The notes beneath the pieces are model-generated. The model ran no database searches. It was given only the letters and a program-made list of their open reading frames with translations, and had not been told where the DNA came from. The translations under genes and the position numbers were made by a program. From assembly GCA_963966185.1 (NCBI GenBank), contig CAWZYM010000283.1:1646001-1710000 (forward strand): a stretch of DNA of 64,000 bases. Reading direction: 5' to 3'. The DNA comes from Rhabditoides inermis (Eukaryota > Nematoda > Chromadorea > Rhabditida > Rhabditidae). Positions 12,545-23,182 of this stretch are shown piece by piece. The first letter of the stretch is position 1. Every line of letters starts with the position of its first letter.

Positions 12545-15500
12545 TTATAGGGCCGCGGCGCGTATGTGCGCGTAGTGTTCCTTGTATTTCGCCACCATAT
12601 TCAGCGCCTTTTCCGGTCTATTCCTTCCATATTTCGGGCAGTAGTTGTCGTTCATCACATGTAGATGGTATATCGCCTTAGAGTATTCGAGTGTCTCGCA
12701 CTGTATCTGTCCTATCAGCGAATTCCAGTCAGTCTTCGGTATTCCGAGTGCAGTCAGTGCTGCATCGTTGCCCTTCCAGTTGTCGCCGAGTGAACTGACC
12801 AAGTATGGGTGCAGAGACACTTTGTATCCCAGTTCTCTATAGGTTTCGGCTATTTCCGTGTATTTCGCAATCTTTTCGGCGGCGGCGCGCTCGAATGACT
12901 CGAGTCCGTTTCCGAATGAAACGCGCACATCCACTATGACCACCTCTTTTTCGCCCTCTCGTTTCAGCACAATGTCCGGTCGCAGACTGCCGCCATTTAT
13001 CGAATCGCGAGTGTCTGTCTCTATCCACGCACTCTCGTTTACCGCACTCTTTTCCGCAGCCGCCACTATCAGATCCTGTATATTGTTATGTCGGTCCATT
13101 ATTCCCATTGTGAGGTGAGCTTTGCACGCGTTGAGCACATGTGGAAGCGTCTCTATCTGGTTCTCGTTGCATGTTGTGCACACGCGGTCCGCCAAAGCGT
13201 TTTGCATCGTGAATCTCGCTCCTTTCAATGGCAGATTATCGAGCAGCGCTCTATGTCTCCAGTCGATCGCACTATCGGTCGCCTGAGGCGATTTGTTTCG
13301 AAGTATGCGCGCATTTCTCGTATCCTGCATGAACATATCAAAGTGTTTGCTGGTCACTGTGTATTCGGTGCTCATTCGTTCGATATTGCACTCGTCCAGT
13401 GCCGCAGCCATCCTTCTCTTTAGTAGGTGCATCGTATTCGAGTCAGTTATCGATTTTTTGCTCGTGGGAGTAGCCTGCATCTCCACTATCAGCTGATCGT
13501 TGTCCCATTTCACTTCGAACAAGTGCAGTTTCCGTCTCATATGTCTCGTTGCCTCGCGGCAGTTTCTCATCATATTAGTCTGTCCACCGTATGTTATTCC
13601 ACGGTATCCAACGTTTTCGTCATTCAGATATCTCGCACACACCGTCTTTTTGTCCATCGTATGCGCTTGTTGCGGTCCAATCCACGCGACAGCTATGTAT
13701 TCCAGAAGGTTCCAGAACACTGTCGATATGTAGGCGTCTTTTGAGCGGAGCAGCTTCATTGTTGTGGTGAAGCAGCCAATGTACATGGTATCTTTCGGGT
13801 GTTGCATGTTGAAGCCCTTGGAGCAGTACAAGTATGGCTTCGACACTCCGCACTTGACGTTCTGTATGTGTGATATGGTACTGGCGAGCGTCTTTTCCAT
13901 CTCGTCTATACTGGCCATAGTGCATCTGTCGTTCATAGCAATGTAGTATAGCCTGGACATGACGAATGTTCGTATCGCATCTCTCAGCTGGTCGCAACTC
14001 AGCGATCCCCTTGCTGCTGCCAGCTTTCGCATATCTGTATTCATCTGTCGCAGCGTCTCCGACTGCTCGTTGATCTCTCGGAAGCCTATATTCACTCCGA
14101 GGTATTTGTAACTATCTCCTTCTCCGAGCACATTTATGCATTCGTTGTACATCTTGGTCTCTCGTTGAACCACTTTTCCCTTCTGTATTATGAGAGCGCC
14201 GCATTTGCGCGGCTTGAACAGCAGGTGTATACTTTTCGCGTCTTCAGCCATTCTATCGAGTTGATATTGGAGGTCTCAGTGGTTTTTGGTTATTATGGCC
14301 ATATCGTCGGCGAAAGCGAGCAGCGAGAAGCCTTGTCCAAGTATCTGCATCGGCCTCACTCTCTTGTTGTGCGCCCGAATGACCATCTCCAGTACTATGT
14401 TGAAGAGGATGGGTGATATGGGGTCTCCCTGCTTCACTCCCGCATCCACCGCTATGCTTCTCGTCTGGTGTGTCTTTGTATTCACTCGCATCGTCGCTCC
14501 ATCGTATAGGTCCTCTATTATGTTTCGGAACTCTTGTGGGAATCCGAATGCCCTGAGGGCTTCGTGTATAGCCTCGTGTGGCACGCTGCCAAACGCATTG
14601 GCAAGGTCCAGCCACGTGACGCATATATCTCCTTTTATCGATTTGACGTGTTGTATAGGTGTGCGGAGAAGCGCAATGTTCTCCAGTGTGCCCTCTCTAT
14701 TCGTGAAGCCCTTCTGGCAGTCACTTATCAGTCCCTTTATCTCGTTCATCCTGTTTGTCAGAAGTGTGGTATATATTTTATAGACGGTATTCATCAGACT
14801 TATCGGCCTCCAGTTTTCTATGTCGAGCTCGTCTCCCTTTTTGTATATGAATGTCACGTTGGTCTCTTTCCAACTGCTCGGGATCCGCTGTTCTCTCATG
14901 CATCTATTGAAGAGCTCAGTCAGGAAGCTGCCATCCGGATCGGCGCTCAATAGGTCGCTATACACTGTCCCGTCTGGTCCGGCCGCCGTATCACGCTTCT
15001 TTTTTATAGTTTTCATCACTTCGTGTCGTCCGAACCTCCTGAGCAGTGAGCCGGAGATGTTCATATGGGGCAGGTTGGCGGCAAGTCGTCGCACCGCATC
15101 GCGGTCACACGGCTGCGCGCCCGTTATCCGTCGGAAGTAGTTCTCGACTTTGTTTATTCCTATCTCGCAGTCTTTCGACTCCTCTCCCAGTATACGTTTC
15201 ACAGCGAGAGCCTTATTCTCGCGATACAGTATCCGGAGCTCCTTGTCCGCTCGGCGAGGTATATCCCTTTTCGCCTGTTTCTTTCTCGGCTGCTTCGGTC
15301 TATCGGCGAGTGACTCGAGTGATGGCAGCTCATCATTCAGTAGTTTCACCGCATCCGCTATCTTATCTTTCCTCATCAGGTATGCGAATTTCACGAACGA
15401 GTCGGAAACGTATTCGATCTGTTCGAAACACGTCGCCTGTCCGAGTTTCTCATGCCAGCTCCCTCTCACAGCGATAGGTTCGGGGTGTATTTGCATGTGT

Positions 15501-18469
15501 TGTAGATCTATGTCCATGAGTCTCGGAATGTGTCGCGTCCTCTCATTATGTATCGTGCTTTTCATCCTTTTTCGCAACTCCTCCAGATCGCCCACTGAGT
15601 GGAAGAGCGGTCGATTATCGATTATTTGCTCCAGGATCATCACAGCGCGCAATCCACAGTTCATCTCATCTCTCTCCTGTTTACTGTATGTATTCGGATC
15701 GGCATACTGTAGCTCTCTGCCGAACAGACGCCTCAGCTTGTCCATCGATCGATTATCGATTGATCGCCGCTGCATCGGATCGTACACGGTAGCTCTATCT
15801 TGTGACTTATCAGCCACTATCATCATCCAGTGTCCCTTCTCGTAATATGGTAGTACGACTTTTGTGTATCTGTCGTTTTGCATGGATGGATGTATGTTCA
15901 TCTCGCTCCCTTTATATTTCCACTCCATCCCGCGCACTATGGCCGGATTGATCACGAACATATCGGTGTTACGGTATTTTGAGAGGAGGTATGCGTGTAT
16001 CGCCTGGTTGCTCAGCCTCGAATTGACTCCCTCAGTATAGTTGAGACAGGCCATCGCAGACTTGGTCGTATCCGTTTGTATCACGTATTCGTCGAATTCG
16101 CCGTTTGTATCGTGAGTGCTCACTGGCTCGCTCACTGCGCGTGACGTCATCTCGTCTCGTGACGTCATATCATTTTGCCGACTAGTATCAGTCTCGCACT
16201 CCATGTATGTCGGCGCGAATTCTATGTTCTTTACAGTATCATCGTCTCCTTCATCGATCATCAGTATATCATCGATCGATATATCGATCGATATATCGAT
16301 CGATTTGTCCTCCGCACTCACTGCGGTATGCGTATTGGGTATATCAGTGTGGGTAGATCGGTCGCCGTCTCTCTCCTCTCGCACACTCACACCAGCTGGC
16401 AGCCAGTGGCTACAGCCTGGCCGCGATATCGAATATTCCTCTCTCTCCCTTTTCGCCGTTGTATTGTGACTCGAGTGAGGACTATCTGCCCTATACTCTC
16501 GTTCTCTCCTTTCTATTTCCGTCGGCGCGCATTCTATGATATTTCCAGTATCATCGTCTCCCTCGTCTATCACCAGTATATCCTCGATCGATATATCGAT
16601 CGACTTGTCCGCCACACTCACGGCGGTTTGCGTATCGGGTATATCAGTGTGGGTAGATCGGTCATCGCCTCTCCCTTCTCGCACGCTCACACCAGCTGGC
16701 AGCCAGTGGCTACAGCCGGGCCGCGAGTTCGAGTATTCCGCGCTATCACTTATCAACGTGGTATTTTGTGTCGGGTGCGGGGTGCTATCTGTCCTCTCGC
16801 TCTCCCTCCTTTCTATTATATTCGAGCCGGCAGCCTTCTCGCTCACGGCACTCTGCGTCTCTGTCGGTGTTATTGATTTATCGATCTCGTTCTGATCTAT
16901 GCGTGCTCTCTTCGCCTGCGCACTCTCAGTCCTCTTTCTCTTTCGCACTCTGCCGTTTCCAACGGGTGTGGGAACGGGGAGCGAGTATGGTATGGGATAT
17001 TGGGTATGTGTCGTCTCATCAGCTGTTTCCTCTATGCGCATTGACTGTTCGTCATCCTCTTGCGATCGCAGTCTCCTTCTTTCATCATTCACGCCTCCTT
17101 TCTCGGTCATTATTCGTTTGCGTATAGCCTCCTGGGTTTCCTCGAACTCTTTCATTTCCGGGTGTGTTTCGAAGGCGTGTTTTCGAGCTCGCCTCAGTAG
17201 ACTGAACTCTTCTTTGCACACTCTGCACGTGTAAACTATGAACATATCGGATTTCGCTCCCACTTCCAGATTCAGTTCGTTTTTCCAGGGGCATGGGTAT
17301 CCTCTTATCAGTGCACGTTGTCTATAGTGTTTGGCTATATCGTTCAGCCTCGCATTCGATAGGTATGAGCTGGTGCACCCTCCGCATTTCAGTTTGCCCG
17401 CAGGCGGCACCATCACGTATATCTTTTTGTTTATCATTGCCGATTCATCTGTTATCAGTTCGTCACCACCTCCGAAGAATAGAGGCTGCTTATTGCGTAT
17501 CGGTCTATGACGTATCTCTTGCAGTATTCTCTGCATCTTCAGAAGATATCGTCGGGTTTGTGCCCTTCTTTTTCTATTCAATCGTTCGCTTTCCCGCCCT
17601 CGTCTATCACGTCTCCATGGAAGGAGATGAAGTAGGAAGAGCAGAATTCGAACAGCACGATTCACACTGTCCGAACTATGAGCGCCTTGAATTCTCGATC
17701 GTAGATGTTCATGTCTCGTATTGCCTGGTTCAGGTAGTGCCTCCTCCTTGAAGACTGTGCTGTTGATGATGCCTATCAGTTCCTCTATCTCGTCCCATCG
17801 TCTTTCTATGTGGCCAGTCGACTTTTGTTTATGATCTTTGGTATATTGCCTGCGGCAGCGTCCCTTCCGGTCGATTTTCGATCTATGAGCTCCGATTCCG
17901 AGGTCAATATCACGTCGACGATCATCTTTCGGTTCTTTATCAGTTCTTTCCGTCATCCGTCTTTGAGTATCGGGCATCCTTCTTTTCCGAGCAGTATAGA
18001 TCTTTCGAGTATCAGTGTAGAGCATCTCTTTGTATCGGGTGTAGGTCTTTCGAGTATCGGTGTAGAGCATCTCCATGTATCGGGTGACGTATATGGGCAT
18101 ATGGGTGAACGCGGCAATATCGATCGGTACCAACGGAGGTGGGGAGAAAGGGGGACGCTGGAGGGGACCAGCAAGACATCCACAATCCACAGCCACAACC
18201 GAATGACACAATGATCGCGGAAACCGAGATTCACAGGGCACGACATCGGACGAATTGTATCGGTTCAAGTAGAGATTGCGCGAGTCTGTCGTGTATACAA
18301 TCGAAGTCGACTGGCCAAAGCTATGGTATTCTATGGAGCGCACAAACGATTGAATGGGGACAACCGAGAGGACGCCAACAAGATATGCATATAGGAGTAT
18401 AGGAGGAAGCACAGTGCGGATAGTGGAGGAGACAAGCTTAGCACCAGGACAACGAGAGAGAAGAGACAT
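12545..18469 (-). pseudogene. Retrotransposon polyprotein (Ulp1-like protease, RT, RLE) with one internal stop
   Basis: The start is the ATG at 18469, 7 nt after the SL1 exon. The frame runs 1975 codons to a stop at 12545. One TGA at 14276-14278 interrupts it just after the RT catalytic FADD (residue about 1385); the equivalent codon in copy 3 is TCG (Ser). Approximate residues: 355-385, Cys-Cys-His-rich segment; 411-435, C2H2 finger (YTCRVC ... HAFETH); 850-950, C48/Ulp1-like protease with His in GHWMMI, Asp in VYDPMQ and Cys in EMNCGLRAV; 1170-1500, reverse transcriptase (FIYKKGD, NWRPISL, GVKQGDPISP, FADDMA); about 1763, CCHC motif (CTTC ... H ... C); 1825-1850, restriction-like endonuclease (SLRPDIVL, then VIVDVRV). 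The N-terminal 350 residues are very basic. An intact donor copy must exist or have existed elsewhere. Confidence 0.88.
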
Positions 18470-18476
18470 CGACGAC

Positions 18477-18498
18477 CTCAAACTTGGGTAATTAAACC
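18477..18498 (-). other. SL1: Complete SL1 spliced-leader exon at the 5' end of copy 1
   Basis: The minus strand reads GGTTTAATTACC followed by CAAGTTTGAG, identical over all 22 nt to the SL1 leader of C. elegans and relatives. It abuts U4 sequence on its 5' side, with no SL1-gene promoter, and continues on its 3' side into GTCGTCG-ATG rather than the GTAAAC intron start of an SL1 RNA gene. It is therefore a spliced exon copied from a trans-spliced transcript, not an SL RNA gene. Confidence 0.95.
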
Positions 18499-18595
18499 TC
18501 AGGGACACCGCGGGCAATTGGGAAAAGTTTTCAACCAGCAATAAACGCACCTCGGCTAGGCCTCATTGGTCACGTTATCGCCTCTGCGCAAAGCT
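18499..18595 (-). pseudogene. U4: 5' part of a type-B U4 gene next to the SL1 junction
   Basis: U4 nucleotides 1 to about 97 (5' end at 18595) run directly into the SL1 exon of copy 1. A transcript from this promoter would be a U4-SL1-retrotransposon chimera, so the U4 promoter could in principle drive the element. Confidence 0.88.
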
Positions 18596-18798
18596 GTCGA
18601 AGTGGTCGAATGATCCGGCCTTACGCTAGAACAGCACGCAACGCGCGCCGGGTTCACAGTCAGACAGTGTGGTGGAGAGTGAAAGAGCGAGAAACGAGAG
18701 TACTGTAAATTATGAAAGTGCTGGTTAAATCCTTAATTGTGACCCTTTCGGGCGTTCAAAAATTGCGTATGCCACCATGTTTCAGGGACACCGCGGGC

Positions 18799-19225
18799 TT
18801 CTTCTTCTTATTCTTCTTCTTTTCCCCGCGGCGTGCGGTCGGGTCTTCATTTTGCCCCGCCGCTGCCGAATGATCGGGTGCATCGACAAGAATCCTTCCC
18901 AAGACATCCATTGAGCCGGCGGGAAGTAGCTCATGTGGAAGCAGTTCAGGCGCGAGGAGATACTATGTGCAAAGCAAAGGAGTCTCCGGCGCTGTCACAT
19001 CAACAATGGTACTCTAATGGTCTATGGAAAGAATATCGATCAAGTATCGGAGAATTATCGATCAAGAATCGTCTTCCGCCACTAACCTCGTCTGCCCAAC
19101 TGTCTTTCCCCGGCGTTAGCCCATAAGATCTTGGCCCACTGTATGCTTCCTATCCTATCATTGTGATTGTGATTGTCATATTCAGCTATAACGATTCCGG
19201 ATAAACACTTGACTTGACTTGACTT
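18799..19225 (+). mobile_element. Short retroelement insertion (SINE or LINE 3' fragment) in a U4 gene
   Basis: A 427-bp non-U4 segment interrupts a type-B U4 gene (pieces 18740-18798 and 19238-19317). It is flanked by a perfect 12-bp target duplication, GACACCGCGGGC (18787-18798 and 19226-19237). The right end is a short tandem ACTTG repeat tail, typical of some non-LTR elements and SINEs; the left end starts with a CTT-rich stretch. No long ORF and no clear family assignment. Its insertion site and duplication differ from those of the NeSL-like copies, so a different machinery made it. Confidence 0.75.
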
Positions 19226-19461
19226 GACACCGCGGGCAATTGGGAAAAGTTTTCAACCAGCAATAAACGCACCTCGGCTAGGCCTCATTGGTCACGTTAT
19301 CGCCTCTGCGCAAAGCTGTCGAAGTGGTCGAATGATCCGGCCTTACGCTAGAACAGCACGCAACGCGCGCCGGGTTCACAGTCAGACAGTGTGGTGGAGA
19401 GTGAAAGAGCGAGAAACGAGAGTACTGTAAATTATGAAAGTGCTGGTTAAATCCTTAATTG

Positions 19462-19600
19462 TGACCCTTTCGGGCGTTCAAAAATTGCGTATGCCACCAT
19501 GTTTCAGGGACACCGCGGGCAATTGGGAAAAGTTTTCAACCAGCAATAAACGCACCTCGGCTAGGCCTCATTGGTCACGTTATCGCCTCTGCGCAAAGCT
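19462..19600 (-). ncRNA. U4: U4 spliceosomal snRNA (first complete copy of array B)
   Basis: The transcribed region appears identical to the type-A copies although spacers have diverged. It has the AGCTTTGCGCAG start, kink-turn 5' stem-loop and AATTTTTGA Sm site. The contrast of an unchanged RNA and changed flanks suggests that selection or gene conversion keeps the RNA functional. Confidence 0.92.
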
Positions 19601-22046
19601 GTCGAAGTGGTCGAATGATCCGGCCTTACGCTAGAACAGCACGCAACGCGCGCCGGGTTCACAGTCAGACAGTGTGGTGGAGAGTGAAAGAGCGAGAAAC
19701 GAGAGTACTGTAAATTATGAAAGTGCTGGTTAAATCCTTAATTGTGACCCTTTCGGGCGTTCAAAAATTGCGTATGCCACCATGTTTCAGGGACACCGCG
19801 GGCAATTGGGAAAAGTTTTCAACCAGCAATAAACGCACCTCGGCTAGGCCTCATTGGTCACGTTATCGCCTCTGCGCAAAGCTGTCGAAGTGGTCGAATG
19901 ATCCGGCCTTACGCTAGAACAGCACGCAACGCGCGCCGGGTTCACAGTCAGACAGTGTGGTGGAGAGTGAAAGAGCGAGAAACGAGAGTACTGTAAATTA
20001 TGAAAGTGCTGGTTAAATCCTTAATTGTGACCCTTTCGGGCGTTCAAAAATTGCGTATGCCACCATGTTTCAGGGACACCGCGGGCAATTGGGAAAAGTT
20101 TTCAACCAGCAATAAACGCACCTCGGCTAGGCCTCATTGGTCACGTTATCGCCTCTGCGCAAAGCTGTCGAAGTGGTCGAATGATCCGGCCTTACGCTAG
20201 AACAGCACGCAACGCGCGCCGGGTTCACAGTCAGACAGTGTGGTGGAGAGTGAAAGAGCGAGAAACGAGAGTACTGTAAATTATGAAAGTGCTGGTTAAA
20301 TCCTTAATTGTGACCCTTTCGGGCGTTCAAAAATTGCGTATGCCACCATGTTTCAGGGACACCGCGGGCAATTGGGAAAAGTTTTCAACCAGCAATAAAC
20401 GCACCTCGGCTAGGCCTCATTGGTCACGTTATCGCCTCTGCGCAAAGCTGTCGAAGTGGTCGAATGATCCGGCCTTACGCTAGAACAGCACGCAACGCGC
20501 GCCGGGTTCACAGTCAGACAGTGTGGTGGAGAGTGAAAGAGCGAGAAACGAGAGTACTGTAAATTATGAAAGTGCTGGTTAAATCCTTAATTGTGACCCT
20601 TTCGGGCGTTCAAAAATTGCGTATGCCACCATGTTTCAGGGACACCGCGGGCAATTGGGAAAAGTTTTCAACCAGCAATAAACGCACCTCGGCTAGGCCT
20701 CATTGGTCACGTTATCGCCTCTGCGCAAAGCTGTCGAAGTGGTCGAATGATCCGGCCTTACGCTAGAACAGCACGCAACGCGCGCCGGGTTCACAGTCAG
20801 ACAGTGTGGTGGAGAGTGAAAGAGCGAGAAACGAGAGTACTGTAAATTATGAAAGTGCTGGTTAAATCCTTAATTGTGACCCTTTCGGGCGTTCAAAAAT
20901 TGCGTATGCCACCATGTTTCAGGGACACCGCGGGCAATTGGGAAAAGTTTTCAACCAGCAATAAACGCACCTCGGCTAGGCCTCATTGGTCACGTTATCG
21001 CCTCTGCGCAAAGCTGTCGAAGTGGTCGAATGATCCGGCCTTACGCTAGAACAGCACGCAACGCGCGCCGGGTTCACAGTCAGACAGTGTGGTGGAGAGT
21101 GAAAGAGCGAGAAACGAGAGTACTGTAAATTATGAAAGTGCTGGTTAAATCCTTAATTGTGACCCTTTCGGGCGTTCAAAAATTGCGTATGCCACCATGT
21201 TTCAGGGACACCGCGGGCAATTGGGAAAAGTTTTCAACCAGCAATAAACGCACCTCGGCTAGGCCTCATTGGTCACGTTATCGCCTCTGCGCAAAGCTGT
21301 CGAAGTGGTCGAATGATCCGGCCTTACGCTAGAACAGCACGCAACGCGCGCCGGGTTCACAGTCAGACAGTGTGGTGGAGAGTGAAAGAGCGAGAAACGA
21401 GAGTACTGTAAATTATGAAAGCGCTGGTTAAATCCTTAATTGTGACCCTTTCGGGCGTTCAAAAATTGCGTATGCCACCATGTTTCAGGGACACCGCGGG
21501 CAATTGGGAAAAGTTTTCAACCAGCAATAAACGCACCTCGGCTAGGCCTCATTGGTCACGTTATCGCCTCTGCGCAAAGCTGTCGAAGTGGTCGAATGAT
21601 CCGGCCTTACGCTAGAACAGCACGCAACGCGCGCCGGGTTCACAGTCAGACAGTGTGGTGGAGAGTGAAAGAGCGAGAAACGAGAGTACTGTAAATTATG
21701 AAAGTGCTGGTTAAATCCTTAATTGTGACCCTTTCGGGCGTTCAAAAATTGCGTATGCCACCATGTTTCAGGGACACCGCGGGCAATTGGGAAAAGTTTT
21801 CAACCAGCAATAAACGCACCTCGGCTAGGCCTCATTGGTCACGTTATCGCCTCTGCGCAAAGCTGTCGAAGTGGTCGAATGATCCGGCCTTACGCTAGAA
21901 CAGCACGCAACGCGCGCCGGGTTCACAGTCAGACAGTGTGGTGGAGAGTGAAAGAGCGAGAAACGAGAGTACTGTAAATTATGAAAGTGCTGGTTAAATC
22001 CTTAATTGTGACCCTTTCGGGCGTTCAAAAATTGCGTATGCCACCA

Positions 22047-23182
22047 CATAGAAGATTTATCGCAAATCAATGGTTGGGGGGAAGTATTGATATTGCTGAA
22101 ATGGGGGGCAGAAATGGTGGTCCGGCTTGTCCCGTCGATGGTCCCTCGGCAAAAGATGCTTGGTCGCAGCGTCCTGAAGGCGTCGGGGTCGATTGGGGCA
22201 GCCGGCTGTATCGCGCTTTGTCAGACAGCCCTCTTGGTCCCTTTGTCGCAGGGAGAGAAACGGCCTTACACGAGTACAGTATCAAGCCTCGTCGATTAGA
22301 AATCTGTTGATATAGGGTCCTTATAGGGCCGCGGCGCGTATGTGCGCGTAGTGTTCCTTGTATTTCGCCACCATATTCAGCGCCTTTTCCGGTCTATTCC
22401 TTCCATATTTCGGGCAGTAGTTGTCGTTCATCACATGTAGATGGTATATCGCCTTAGAGTATTCGAGTGTCTCGCACTGTATCTGTCCTATCAGCGAATT
22501 CCAGTCAGTCTTCGGTATTCCGAGTGCAGTCAGTGCTGCATCGTTGCCCTTCCAGTTGTCGCCGAGTGAACTGACCAAGTATGGGTGCAGAGACACTTTG
22601 TATCCCAGTTCTCTATACGTTTCGGCTATTCCCGTGTATTTCGCAGTCTTTTCGGCGGCGGCGCGCTCGAATGACTCGAGTCCGTTTCCGAATGAAACGC
22701 GCACATCCACTATGACCACCTCTTTTTCGCCCTCTCGTTTCAGCACAATGTCCGGTCGCAGACTGCCGCCATTTATCGAATCGCGAGTGTCTGTCTCTAT
22801 CCATGCACTCTCGTTTACCGCACTCTTTTCCGCAGCCGCCACTATCAGATCCTGTATATTGTTATGTCGGTCCATTATTCCCATTGTGAGGTGAGCTTTG
22901 CACGCGTTGAGCACATGTGGAAGCGTCTCTATCTGGTTCTCGTTGCATGTTGTGCACACGCGGTCCGCCAAAGCGTTTTGCATCGTGAATCTCGCTCCCT
23001 TCAGTGGCAAATTATCGAGTAGCGCTCTATGTCTCCAGTCGATCGCACTATCGGTCGCCTGAGGCGATTTGTTTCGAAGTATGCGCGCATTTCTCGTATC
23101 CTGCATGAACATATCAAAGTGTTTGCTGGTCACTGTGTATTCGGTGCTCATTCGTTCGATATTGCACTCGTCCAGTGCCGAA
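22047..23182 (-). mobile_element. U4-inserted retrotransposon copy 2, 5' truncated
   Basis: This is 1.14 kb of the element's 3' end, inserted after the same plus-strand CCACCA as copy 1; U4 resumes with GTTTCAGGG at 23183. It keeps the 3' UTR and the last ~280 codons (stop at 22321) with the CCHC motif (CTTC ... H ... C) and the endonuclease motif (SLRPDIVL / VIVDVRV) intact in frame. Truncation lies just upstream of the MSTEYTVTSKHF segment. 5' truncation is the normal outcome of incomplete target-primed reverse transcription. Confidence 0.9.

Larger units (their letters stand above)
12271..18498 (-). mobile_element. Near-full-length U4-inserted NeSL/R2-like non-LTR retrotransposon, copy 1
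   Basis: About 6.2 kb, oriented like the U4 genes. It has a 22-nt SL1 leader and 7-nt 5' UTR, one long ORF (18469-12545), and a 3' UTR of about 270 bp (12271-12544) without a poly(A) tail. The encoded order (C2H2-type zinc fingers, Ulp1-like cysteine protease, reverse transcriptase, CCHC motif, PD-D endonuclease) is that known for the NeSL clade, whose founder NeSL-1 of C. elegans sits in SL1 genes. The target here is U4: left flank ends CCACCA, right flank starts TCAGGG, and the four bases between them (TGTT) in intact units are missing, a small target deletion common in target-primed reverse transcription. It sits exactly where array type A gives way to type B. Confidence 0.9.

Noticed and set aside
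18477..18498. An SL1 RNA gene
   Set aside because: Only the 22-nt exon is present; the intron start (GTAAAC), Sm site and stem-loops of SL1 RNA are absent downstream.
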